A stretch of 64,000 bases of DNA, from positions 1 to 64,000 of the forward strand of contig JAJDTJ010000016.1 in NCBI GenBank assembly GCA_022827225.1. Direction: 5' to 3'. The DNA is from Candidatus Poribacteria bacterium (GTDB taxonomy: Bacteria > Poribacteria > WGA-4E > WGA-3G). This document shows, piece by piece, positions 49,955 to 58,203 of the stretch (the first letter of the stretch is position 1; each line of letters begins with the position of its first letter). The notes below the pieces were generated by a model, which worked only from the letters and a program-made list of their open reading frames with translations, had not been told where the DNA came from and searched no databases. A program made the position numbers and the translations under genes.

Positions 49955-50338
49955 ATGCCTCAGCAGACCGTTCCGCACATTGAATCACCGCGTGTGAAAA
50001 ACTATCGCGCGTTACATAATATAGAATTAAAACAACTCAAACCGCTGTCTGTATTCTTGGGAGCAAATGGTAGTGGAAAATCAACACTTTTTGATTTCTT
50101 CGCGTTTCTCTCTGAATGTTTCACAATCGGGTTGCTTCGAGCATATAGCAAGAGAGGAGGACTTAAGGAGCTGGGGACACGAGGCTCTGATGGACCGATT
50201 GAATTTGCGTTGAAATATAGAGAAAATCCTAAAACACCGGTTATCACCTCTCGGAAAATTTTAGAATTTCTTGACAAAATTTCCGAAATTTACTATATTA
50301 ATATATTAACAATATCTTTTTCGGGGTTTAATCTATAA
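49955..50338 (+). pseudogene. truncated AAA (RecF/AAA_21-like) ATPase
   Basis: The frame begins directly after the hsdS stop, with GGAGGG before its ATG. Residues 9-94 are a typical start of an AAA_21/OLD-like ATPase: VKNYRALHNIELKQLKPLSV, the Walker A loop GANGSGKST, FDFFAFLSECF and DGPIEFALKYREN. Intact relatives run to about 350-400 residues with Walker B and signature motifs. Here homology ends near base 50236 and the last 30 codons are AT-rich sequence that overlaps a promoter. The gene therefore lost its 3' three quarters. Confidence 0.72.
50271..50299 (+). promoter_or_regulatory. promoter of the STAS gene
   Basis: TTGACA (50271-50276) and TATATT (50294-50299) are 17 bases apart. They lie inside the 3' end of the truncated ATPase frame and about 90 bases before the STAS ATG, marking the right edge of the decayed restriction locus. 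Confidence 0.65.
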
Positions 50339-50390
50339 ATTTGTAAATCTGTATCAATAATTACACAACTAACTTATGAAAGGAAGATAG

Positions 50391-50744
50391 ATGTTAGCAG
50401 AAATACGCCAAAGAGAAGGAGTCATTGTTGTCCGGCCTACCGGACGCATGATCGGTGCGGCAAACGCTGAAATTAGAGAGCAGATTAATGAGGAACTTGA
50501 AGAGCATTTTGAGTCTCCGAAAGTCATCTTTAATCTCGAAAATGTTACCCGTATGGATAGTAGCGGACTCGGCACGCTTGTTTCTGTAAACGTGACTGTC
50601 TCTCGCAAAGGCGGCCGGACCGCTCTCGTCAATGCTGGCGCACATATCCGTAACCTCCTAATCCTCGGACGATTAATGACTGTCTTTGAAAGCTACAATA
50701 GTGAAGAAGAAGGCATCCTTGCACTCACTTCTGAGGAAAGTTAA
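50391..50744 (+). CDS. STAS-domain anti-sigma factor antagonist
   Basis: The 117-residue protein is a complete STAS domain of the SpoIIAA/RsbV type. The phosphorylatable site is in R-M-D-S57-S58-G-L-G, as in antagonists controlled by a partner serine kinase. It would release a sigma factor by binding the anti-sigma kinase when unphosphorylated. No kinase or phosphatase partner is adjacent. AAGGAAG precedes the ATG, and the gene has its own promoter. Confidence 0.9.
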   Translation: MLAEIRQREGVIVVRPTGRMIGAANAEIREQINEELEEHFESPKVIFNLENVTRMDSSGLGTLVSVNVTVSRKGGRTALVNAGAHIRNLLILGRLMTVFESYNSEEEGILALTSEES

Positions 50745-50879
50745 CGCGCGGTAGAGCCATTTAGTGCACCGTTAAACGAAACCTAATTGAAACTAAGTGG
50801 CTCCACATAAACAAGAAATCACGCTTCTCACTCACACGAGAATTCCTAAGAGGAGACCAAGGTAGAGAAAAGGAAATTT

Positions 50880-52034
50880 ATGGCAAACCAGAACCTACCG
50901 ACGTTTACTGTCAACGCCGGTTTCCATGATCGAGACGGCTGTCCCGTCAGTGTTGATGTTGACCATCCGGGTATAAGCCGACTTCACGATCGCGCCGTCA
51001 CATTAACAGATACGGTTTCAGGCAACGTCGTCGCAGCACAGTGCTATGCCAATGAAGAGGGTACAACTACTTTAAACTGGATACTCGATGGTCTCGCAGC
51101 GGGTGAATCGCGTACCTATAGCCTCTCAGAGGGCAGCGTCGCTGGTAAATCAGGCGTTCAATTCAATGAGGAAGCCGAAACCATCGCTATCACGCTCAAT
51201 GATCGGCTGTTTACGACGTTCCGCTACGCGCAATCGCAATTCCGTCCCTATTTCTTTCCTGTCCTCGGTCCGAATGGACGCGAGGTAACGCGCGGTGAAA
51301 CCAGCGACATCTCCAAAGATCACGTCCATCACCGTTCGCTCTACGTCGCATACGGTGAGGTGAATGATGTGGACCTCTGGGGTGAAGGCAGTAATTCGGG
51401 GAAGGTCGTTCATCAAGGTTTCACACACAAACAGGGCGGTGCTGTCGTCGGTAGGATTTATACACAAAATAACTGGGAAACGCGATCCGGTGATGTCTTG
51501 ATGACGGACACGCAGAACTTCCGAATCTATAACCTACCTGAGGATGCCGCTCTCCTTGATTTAGATCTCACGTTTATCGCTTCAACCGGCGATGTTCATT
51601 TCGGAGATACCAAAGAGGGTGGTATCATGTCGATCCGCGTCCATCCATCGATGAACGCTTCTGATGGCGGAAAGATCGAAAACGCATTCGGCGGTGTCAA
51701 TGAAAACGAAACGTGGGGCAAACGCGCGAACTGGTGTGATTATTCCGGTGTCGTTGACGGGACACCCCTCGGGATCGCTGTGTTCGATCATATTGTCAAC
51801 CCTCGCTATCCGACATACTGGCATGTCCGGAACTACGGGTTAATGGGGACAAACATTTTCGGCAGCGGCACCTTTGAACGGGATCCGTCTAAAGATGGCT
51901 CCTACACACTCAAACAAGACGAAGAGATGCACTTCCGGTTCCGCGTGCTGATCCATGCAGGTGATGCCACCGTCGGAAAAGTCGCGGAAAAATATCACGA
52001 TTTCATCAACCCCCCTACCGTTATCGTTTCCTAA
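50880..52034 (+). CDS. PmoA-family (DUF6807) protein
   Basis: The 384-residue protein carries the pattern of the family annotated as PmoA/DUF6807: RPYFFPVLGPNGREVTRG, KDHVHHRSLYVAYGEVNDVDLWGE, the long beta-sandwich LDLDLTFIAS, and YWHVRNYGLMGTNIFG near the C-terminus. The name is historical and no methane oxidation is implied. Members accompany sugar oxidoreductases in PVC-type bacteria, consistent with the Gfo/Idh/MocA gene that follows. AAAAGGA precedes the ATG. Confidence 0.85.
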   Translation: MANQNLPTFTVNAGFHDRDGCPVSVDVDHPGISRLHDRAVTLTDTVSGNVVAAQCYANEEGTTTLNWILDGLAAGESRTYSLSEGSVAGKSGVQFNEEAETIAITLNDRLFTTFRYAQSQFRPYFFPVLGPNGREVTRGETSDISKDHVHHRSLYVAYGEVNDVDLWGEGSNSGKVVHQGFTHKQGGAVVGRIYTQNNWETRSGDVLMTDTQNFRIYNLPEDAALLDLDLTFIASTGDVHFGDTKEGGIMSIRVHPSMNASDGGKIENAFGGVNENETWGKRANWCDYSGVVDGTPLGIAVFDHIVNPRYPTYWHVRNYGLMGTNIFGSGTFERDPSKDGSYTLKQDEEMHFRFRVLIHAGDATVGKVAEKYHDFINPPTVIVS

Positions 52035-52071
52035 CCTCAGAACCTACACCAGATCAACCAAGATGCTGAAT

Positions 52072-52098
52072 GGAACTGAGGCACTAAGCCTCGGTTCC
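52072..52098 (+). terminator. terminator-like hairpin after the PmoA-family gene
   Basis: GGAACTGAGGC (52072-52082) pairs with GCCTCGGTTCC (52088-52098) around ACTAA, an 11-bp stem with one T-G wobble. The following sequence is only weakly T-rich. Confidence 0.5.
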
Positions 52099-52161
52099 TA
52101 TCCGCTTCCTTAGCAGAACGCTAATGACGAGAACTGCGTGCCATACTAAAGGAGATTCACA

Positions 52162-53229
52162 ATGCCGATTCCAACGATTCACGTCGGATGTACCCATTTC
52201 GCACACGGACGCTTACAAGCACAAGTCAATTCACACGGATTAGAACCTGTTGCGTGCGTAGACATTAACCTTGATGCTGCAAAAGGAGGCGTTGAATCAA
52301 TAAATGGTGCGCCCGAAGGTTTGTCAGAACGTATTTATACGACTATAACCGAGGCGAAAGAGAAACACGATGCACAGGCATGTCTGATTTATGCCGCTAC
52401 AACCGCTCACGCCAAGTTAATCGTCGAAAGCCTGAATCTCGGCATGCATACGCTCTGCGTTAAACCGATCGCGACAACGCAGGCAGAATTCCACGATATT
52501 ATCCGCGCCCATAAAGCGAATCCGGGTTTAATTCTCGTCCAAGGTCAGAACAAACGCTGGAACCCCGCCGCCGCGAAAATGAGAGAATGGCTCCGCGAAG
52601 ATGGCGGTATCGGTGAAATGTTGGGCGGCGAATGCCGTTTCTGGATACGTCAAAATCTATTTACCGGCCCCGACTCTCGGCAGCCTGATGCTTACGTTGA
52701 TGGGCTTTATTTCCACGCGGGTTGCAGCCATCAACTTGACCAACTCGTTGGAGCCAAGGGGCTTCCCAAGTACGTTACAGCACAGGTTCACAACCGTCGT
52801 GACCCTGCATTAGGACAGATAGAAGCTTGGGGTACTGCCGGTGGAAACGCCTTGATGGAATACGCAAACGGCGCACCGTTTACGTATGCTGGCACACGTG
52901 CTGGGCACATGGGTGCTTACGGATGGAGTGGAAGTTGGACGTTCCACGGTGAAGAGGGGGACCTCCGGCGAGATGGCGGCCACCTGCAACTTTTCCGAAC
53001 AGGGCAAGAGATTGAAAACCTCACCCTACAAGACTTGCACGCTGGGCTGATTGAGGATGACAGACTCCAATTCGATGCTTTCGCTGAAGCAATTACAACA
53101 GGGAAAGACCGAGACTGGATTCAGGACACGACCCTCGGCACATGGATACTGATGGAAGCCTGTAACGAATCGGCGCGAACACACGAACGTGTTGATGTGG
53201 AAGCATTTGCTAAGAAGATGCTTACTTAA
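52162..53229 (+). CDS. Gfo/Idh/MocA-family oxidoreductase
   Basis: The 355-residue protein has an N-terminal Rossmann domain (IHVGCTHFAHGRLQAQVNSHG, a divergent glycine loop), MHTLCVKPIATTQAEF in the position of the EKP motif (here V-K-P), and the C-terminal beta-sheet domain with LYFHAGCSHQLDQLVG, whose histidines suit catalysis. Likely acts on a sugar or cyclitol. AAAGGAG precedes the ATG. The lipoprotein family begins 21 bases downstream. Confidence 0.85.
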   Translation: MPIPTIHVGCTHFAHGRLQAQVNSHGLEPVACVDINLDAAKGGVESINGAPEGLSERIYTTITEAKEKHDAQACLIYAATTAHAKLIVESLNLGMHTLCVKPIATTQAEFHDIIRAHKANPGLILVQGQNKRWNPAAAKMREWLREDGGIGEMLGGECRFWIRQNLFTGPDSRQPDAYVDGLYFHAGCSHQLDQLVGAKGLPKYVTAQVHNRRDPALGQIEAWGTAGGNALMEYANGAPFTYAGTRAGHMGAYGWSGSWTFHGEEGDLRRDGGHLQLFRTGQEIENLTLQDLHAGLIEDDRLQFDAFAEAITTGKDRDWIQDTTLGTWILMEACNESARTHERVDVEAFAKKMLT

Positions 53230-53250
53230 GTTTCAGCGGAGGATCTGGTA

Positions 53251-54507
53251 ATGAAACTTTTTAAGCTAATATTTCTTATAGCACTCAGTGCAACAATACT
53301 CATTGGGTGCGACAGGCAACTTCTATCACCGATAGATCCTACTGATCCATCGCAAACTACGGTACAATTCGCACAAAAAGCATTGTCGGACCTTGCGGAC
53401 ACCGCTGCTAAACGTGGATTTGTTGATCTTGCTAACGCTGCAAACGAAGTCGCAGAAGTCCTTACAGTAGAACAGGAACAAAGAACAACAGGAATAGCAT
53501 TCTTGAAACTTTATCAGGAAGCATACACCTTACAAGATGCATTTGCTTTAGCAAGCTGCGGGATAACATTGGAAGGGTTTTCTATGGTGTCCGGGCGTGC
53601 AGCAAGGACATACATAACAGATCCATACTTAACAGAATCAGCGGTGGAACCGAGTGCCAGGGAACAAGTATTGGAAAACCTTGCTCAAGAAGCATTGAAT
53701 GCAAAAGCGATATTACGGCAGTTTCCTGCGGAGAACGCTTTTATTCCCTTTGCTTTCGGGTACAAACCGTCCCAATATCTTCCTTCAGGCGCTGTGATAG
53801 TATACTTTCAGTCGTGCAACAACGAAATAATCATAAATTATGACGAAACAATTCGGTCAGTGTTTATAACGCGGGCAGCTGTAGTTGAGTTTCTGACTCT
53901 CAAAGGATACGCGATGGTGCAAGAGGAATTACCATTTACTAATTATAAGTTTATAGATTTAAATAATTATGAGTCTATAGACTTAAATGCGGATGTTAAT
54001 CCATATTCTGTTAGGGAAGAATTACTCTCTATTCCCGGTGTCGCGAGAATAAGTATCTGTGGGGATGAATACATTCCCGGGCCTCCTGTCACAATAGAAG
54101 AACCGACCTTCAATGCGCAACCATTTTTTATTATCGTAGACCGGGTAAGGGAAAGATACAATGAAGCTTGGTGTCAAGGCAACTTTGACATGATAGACAG
54201 TATCTTAATTGAAGAAAGCGGGGTGGATTTCTTTAATTATTCCTTCGTCCGCAATCTTGCAGATATCTATGCAGAAGAAATTCCGGAGGCTGCAGAACGT
54301 ATCCGTACAAACGGTTTTTCCCTTCACAGTATAGCAGTTGCGTTTCTTTATATCTATTCTTGGCATTCAGAGAAAAGTCACGAAGAGATTACTGAACGCT
54401 TCCGACAATCCATCAAAGACGGATATGTGACTATAGAGCATTTTAGAGGTGGAACAAGTGTTAATAATCTACACATCGAGGCACCAAGCATCCCTATCAT
54501 TGAGTGA
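53251..54507 (+). CDS. tandem lipoprotein family, copy 1
   Basis: The 418-residue protein has a classic lipobox L17-I-G-C20 followed by RQLLSPIDPTDPSQTTVQ. Then comes a helical part (about 30-180, ALSDLADTAAKRGFVDLANAA), a linker with FIPFAFGY, and a ferredoxin-like middle part (about 190-275: IINYDETIRS...AVVEFLTLKGY...ELLSIPGVARI) resembling a subtilisin-propeptide/I9 fold. The C-terminal domain reads RYNEAWCQGNFDMIDSILIEESG and FVRNLADIYAEEIPEAAERI, NTF2/SnoaL-like in flavour. Function unknown. It begins directly at MKLFKL, without the MQSPHG-type extension of copies 2-4. GGAGG precedes the ATG. Confidence 0.75.
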   Translation: MKLFKLIFLIALSATILIGCDRQLLSPIDPTDPSQTTVQFAQKALSDLADTAAKRGFVDLANAANEVAEVLTVEQEQRTTGIAFLKLYQEAYTLQDAFALASCGITLEGFSMVSGRAARTYITDPYLTESAVEPSAREQVLENLAQEALNAKAILRQFPAENAFIPFAFGYKPSQYLPSGAVIVYFQSCNNEIIINYDETIRSVFITRAAVVEFLTLKGYAMVQEELPFTNYKFIDLNNYESIDLNADVNPYSVREELLSIPGVARISICGDEYIPGPPVTIEEPTFNAQPFFIIVDRVRERYNEAWCQGNFDMIDSILIEESGVDFFNYSFVRNLADIYAEEIPEAAERIRTNGFSLHSIAVAFLYIYSWHSEKSHEEITERFRQSIKDGYVTIEHFRGGTSVNNLHIEAPSIPIIE

Positions 54508-54524
54508 ATTATGGAGGCTTCATA

Positions 54525-55562
54525 ATGCAATCGCCGCACGGTATCACTACTTCAGTGCTTCAAATGAAATGTTTTAAGCTACTTTTTTTTGCTGCCCTCA
54601 ACACCATAATGCTCACAGGATGTGAGAGGGAATTTGTATCCCCGATAGATCCTACTAATCCGTCGCAAACTACGGTACAATTAGGACAAAAAGCACTGTC
54701 GGACCTTGCTGACACCACCGCTGAACGTGGATTTGTCGACCTCGCTAACGCTGCAGATGAAGTCGTAGGAGTTCTTGAAATAGAAACAGGAACAATAGCA
54801 GAGCCCGCACCGGAATTCTTGAAACTTGCTCTTGAAGCAATGGCTTTGGAACGAGCATTTGTTAAAGCAGCATGCGGAATAGAATTGCGAAATTTTGCTA
54901 TAGCATCGGTGTATGCAGCAAAAGCACACGTAACGGAAATAATAGGTAATGAGGAATACAGACGGTGGCCACTGCACTCCTTACTGGCTTACTATCCTGC
55001 CGAAGAACCGAGTAACATGGAACAAGCATTACAGAACCTTACCCAAGCGGCATTGAATGCGGAAGCGGCATTGCAGCAGTTGCCTGCTGAAAATCCTTTC
55101 ATTCCCTTCGCTTTCGGATATGGGCTACGCATTGATGCGTATGAAGACTACGCAGACTATTACTCTTGGGATCCAAATTCTCCGCTTGACTATCTCCCCA
55201 ACCATCCACCTAAGAGTGTTGAAATAATAGATAAAGTGAGGACAAGATATAATGAGGCATGGTGCCAGGGGAACTTTGACCTTATAAATAGTATCTTAAT
55301 TGAAGAAAGTCGGTTAGATTTCTTTGATTATGCTTTCGTCCGCAACCTCGCTGACATCTATGCAGAAGAAGTTCCTGAGGACGCAAACCTTATCCAGGCA
55401 AATGGTTTCTCTCTCCGCCCAATAGGGATTACATTTCTAACTATTTACTTTCAGCATTGGGGACAAACCCTTGACGAGATTATTGAAATCTTCCGGCAAA
55501 CTGTCAGAAATAGAAATATGGGTATTGAACCTGTGACAATTAAGCACTCTCACTACCCTTAA
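54525..55562 (+). CDS. tandem lipoprotein family, copy 2 (middle domain lost)
   Basis: The 345-residue protein starts at MQSPHGITTS, after GGAGG. A 14-residue extension precedes MKCFKLLFF, which is equivalent to the start of copy 1. Lipobox L30-T-G-C33. Helical and C-terminal domains match copy 1, but after FIPFAFGY the propeptide-like middle domain is missing and replaced by a short tyrosine-rich linker (YEDYADYYSWDPNSP), leaving about 60-75 residues fewer. The C-terminal domain (RYNEAWCQGNFDLINSILIEES) is well conserved. Confidence 0.72.
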   Translation: MQSPHGITTSVLQMKCFKLLFFAALNTIMLTGCEREFVSPIDPTNPSQTTVQLGQKALSDLADTTAERGFVDLANAADEVVGVLEIETGTIAEPAPEFLKLALEAMALERAFVKAACGIELRNFAIASVYAAKAHVTEIIGNEEYRRWPLHSLLAYYPAEEPSNMEQALQNLTQAALNAEAALQQLPAENPFIPFAFGYGLRIDAYEDYADYYSWDPNSPLDYLPNHPPKSVEIIDKVRTRYNEAWCQGNFDLINSILIEESRLDFFDYAFVRNLADIYAEEVPEDANLIQANGFSLRPIGITFLTIYFQHWGQTLDEIIEIFRQTVRNRNMGIEPVTIKHSHYP

Positions 55563-55582
55563 TACAATAACAGAGGCTTCAT

Positions 55583-56770
55583 ATGCAATCTCCACACGGT
55601 ATTATTGTTTCAGTGTTTCGGTTGAAGTTTTTTACACTGCTTTTTCTTGCAGCACTCAGTGCAACAATACTCATTGGGTGTGAAAGGCAACTTTTATCAC
55701 CGATAGATCCGACGGATCCATCGCAAACTACGGTACAATTAGCACAAAAAGCACTATCGGAGCTTGCTAATACCGCTGCTGAACTGTCATTTGTCGAGTT
55801 CGCTAATGCAGCAAGTGGAGTCGCAGAAATACTTGCAATTGAAGATGGGGCATCAGTGGAGCCGACTTACTTCAGAATAGTTGAGCTTGCTCGGTCAGCA
55901 ACTGCTTTCGCGCAAGTATTTGTTAAAGCAGGATGCGAAGTAGAAGCATTGCAAAAATTTGGTGAAGCGTCTGTAAACGTAGCGAAAGCCTACACAATAA
56001 GGGATGCAGAGGATATGGAACAAGCATTGCAAAAACTTGCACAAGCGGCAGTAACAGCGGAAAAACTATTGCAGCAGTTTCTAACTAATGACACCTTCAT
56101 TCCGTTTGCCTTCGGGTACGATTACACGCCTTATAGGGCAAACAATCTCTATATCCCCGGTCAAATATTAGTAGCGTATGACGATACAATTCGACCGGAG
56201 ACTGAAACACGTACAGCAATAAAAGAGTTTCTGACCCTCAAAGGCTACACGGTGGAATTAAAAACGGGATCCTGGTTTGATTCGATAGTTTTAGATGTGG
56301 CTGTTGATCCGCTTTTTCTTGGAGAAGGATTGATCGAAAAAATTCCCGGCATTGCGTCTGTGCAGCCCAATTTTCTTTACGCACCTACCGTTGACGATGA
56401 ACCACCTTTGCCTCCTCCTTTGCCCCCTAACGCTGTAACAACAAATCGAATAATACATCAAGTGAGGACAAGATATAATAAGGCTTGGTGTCAGGGCAAC
56501 TTTGACCTTATAGACAGTATCTTAATTGAAGAAAGTGGATTGGATTTCTTTGATTATGCTTTCATCCGCAATCTTGCAGACATCTATGCAGAAGAAATTC
56601 CGGAAGCTGCTGAACGTATTCAAACAAATAGATACTCCCCCGGTTCAATCGCAGCAAAATTCTTAGAGATCTACTTTCAAGATTCGGAGAAAACTCTTGA
56701 CGAGATTATTGAACTCTTCCGGCAATCTGTCAGAAATAGGCATGTAACAATTGAGGACTCTTACTGGTAG
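55583..56770 (+). CDS. tandem lipoprotein family, copy 3
   Basis: The 395-residue protein starts MQSPHGIIVSVFRLKFF, with lipobox L30-I-G-C33. All three parts are present. The middle one reads ILVAYDDTIRPETETRTAIKEFLTLKGYTVE and IPGIASVQPNFLYAP, the clearest match to a protease-propeptide fold. A proline-rich linker (DDEPPLPPPLPPN) precedes the C-terminal domain. The DNA around the lipobox is nearly identical to copies 1 and 4. GAGGC lies before the ATG, 20 bases after copy 2. Confidence 0.72.
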   Translation: MQSPHGIIVSVFRLKFFTLLFLAALSATILIGCERQLLSPIDPTDPSQTTVQLAQKALSELANTAAELSFVEFANAASGVAEILAIEDGASVEPTYFRIVELARSATAFAQVFVKAGCEVEALQKFGEASVNVAKAYTIRDAEDMEQALQKLAQAAVTAEKLLQQFLTNDTFIPFAFGYDYTPYRANNLYIPGQILVAYDDTIRPETETRTAIKEFLTLKGYTVELKTGSWFDSIVLDVAVDPLFLGEGLIEKIPGIASVQPNFLYAPTVDDEPPLPPPLPPNAVTTNRIIHQVRTRYNKAWCQGNFDLIDSILIEESGLDFFDYAFIRNLADIYAEEIPEAAERIQTNRYSPGSIAAKFLEIYFQDSEKTLDEIIELFRQSVRNRHVTIEDSYW

Positions 56771-56794
56771 ATTTTAGAATTAATTAGGCATTAC

Positions 56795-56873
56795 GGGTTT
56801 GTAGGAGGGAGCTCCGATTCCCGACTACGAGTAGTTTTGGTCGCGATTCGGAGATCGCTCCTACAGAAAACCT
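56795..56873. repeat. REP-like palindrome between copies 3 and 4
   Basis: TGTAGGAG (56800-56807) pairs with CTCCTACA (56858-56865), and CTCCGA (56812-56817) with TCGGAG (56848-56853). Its outer part matches the TGTAGGAGCGAG end of the repeat at 11067. Confidence 0.65.
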
Positions 56874-56931
56874 GCTTCTTTAATTTTAAAGTTCATCATA
56901 CTACCTATTGATACAATAACGGAGACTTTAC

Positions 56932-58188
56932 ATGCAATTGCTACACGGCATAACTGCTTTAGCGTTTCGGCTGAAATGTTTTAAACTACTTTTTTTTACT
57001 GTCCTCAGTGCTATAATCCTCACCGGGTGCGAGAGGCGACTTGTATCACCGATAGATCCGACGGATCCATCGCAAACTACTGCACAATTAGCACAAAGAG
57101 CACTCTCCGACCTTGCCGATACCGCTGCTGAACGTGGATTTGTTGATCTTGCTAACGCAGCAAGTGACGTTGCAGAAGGCCTCGCGACAGAAACAGGAAC
57201 AACAACAGAAATGGCATTTTTGGAACTTGTTCAGGAGGCAGAGGTTTTACAAGTAGGATTTGCTTCGGCAAGCTGCGGGATAACATTGAGAGAATTTGCT
57301 ATGGCATCCCAGCAAGCAGCACATACCTACGTAACAGAAGCAACGATAGAACCGAGTGACACCGAACGAGTATTAGAAAACCTTGCTCAGGAAGCATTGA
57401 ATGCAGAAACGGTATTGCGGCAATTTCCCGCTGAGAACCCTTTCATTCCCTTCGCCTTTGGGTATGCTCCAGGCACCGACTCGCCGGGTGAATCTTTCTA
57501 CGTTCCGGACCCGGACCCGAGGCCCGATCCACTTTACGAGCCTGGTGTAATATTGATACAGTATGACGCAACAATTCGGCCGGTGACCGAAACGATAGCA
57601 GCCGTGATTGAGTTCCTAACTAACAAAGGGTACACAGTCACAACAGAAGGAGTACTTGACCTTATTGAAGTCATAGATTTAGGTGTGGATGTTGATCTGC
57701 ATCCTATTATGGAAGAATTAATCACTATTCCCGGCGTAGCATTAGTTCAGCCTAATTATCTTTACTACCCTAGCGTGCCTCGAGAAATACTAATATCACC
57801 CGCGCCCGCAGCACACATCGCCATCATAGACAAAGTGAGAACAAGATATAATAAAGCTTGGTGTCAGGGCAACTTTGACGTGATAGACAGTATCTTAATT
57901 GAAGAAAGCGGGGTGGATTTCTTTGATTATTCCTTCGTCCGCAATCTTGCAGATATCTATGCAGAAGAAATACCTGAGGCAGCAGAGCATATCCGGACAA
58001 GCGGTTTTTCCCTTCGCTCAATAGCAAGTGAATTTCTTGGGGTTTATTTTTCGTATTTTGGAAAAAGTCACGAAGAGATTATTGAACACTTCAGGCAATC
58101 CATCAGAAACGGAAATGTGATTATAGAGCATTCAAGACCCAGGATATGTATCGGGAATATGTGCAGTCAGGCGGTAATCTACCCTTGA
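56932..58188 (+). CDS. tandem lipoprotein family, copy 4
   Basis: The 418-residue protein starts MQLLHGITALAFRLKCFKLLFF, with lipobox L30-T-G-C33. Middle domain: VILIQYDATIRPVTETIAAVIEFLTNKGYTV and IPGVALVQPNYLYYP. C-terminal domain as in the other copies (RYNKAWCQGNFDVIDSILIEESG). It ends with an extra cysteine-containing tail (RICIGNMCSQAVIYP). GGAG precedes the ATG. The next gene, a gamma-glutamyltransferase, begins with the related sequence MQTPHGS. Confidence 0.72.
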   Translation: MQLLHGITALAFRLKCFKLLFFTVLSAIILTGCERRLVSPIDPTDPSQTTAQLAQRALSDLADTAAERGFVDLANAASDVAEGLATETGTTTEMAFLELVQEAEVLQVGFASASCGITLREFAMASQQAAHTYVTEATIEPSDTERVLENLAQEALNAETVLRQFPAENPFIPFAFGYAPGTDSPGESFYVPDPDPRPDPLYEPGVILIQYDATIRPVTETIAAVIEFLTNKGYTVTTEGVLDLIEVIDLGVDVDLHPIMEELITIPGVALVQPNYLYYPSVPREILISPAPAAHIAIIDKVRTRYNKAWCQGNFDVIDSILIEESGVDFFDYSFVRNLADIYAEEIPEAAEHIRTSGFSLRSIASEFLGVYFSYFGKSHEEIIEHFRQSIRNGNVIIEHSRPRICIGNMCSQAVIYP

Positions 58189-58203
58189 ATAATGGAGGCT
58201 AAT

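Noticed and set aside
50880..52034. Methane monooxygenase subunit, as the family name PmoA suggests
   Set aside because: The sequence is a soluble beta-rich protein without membrane helices. The name of this family is misleading.
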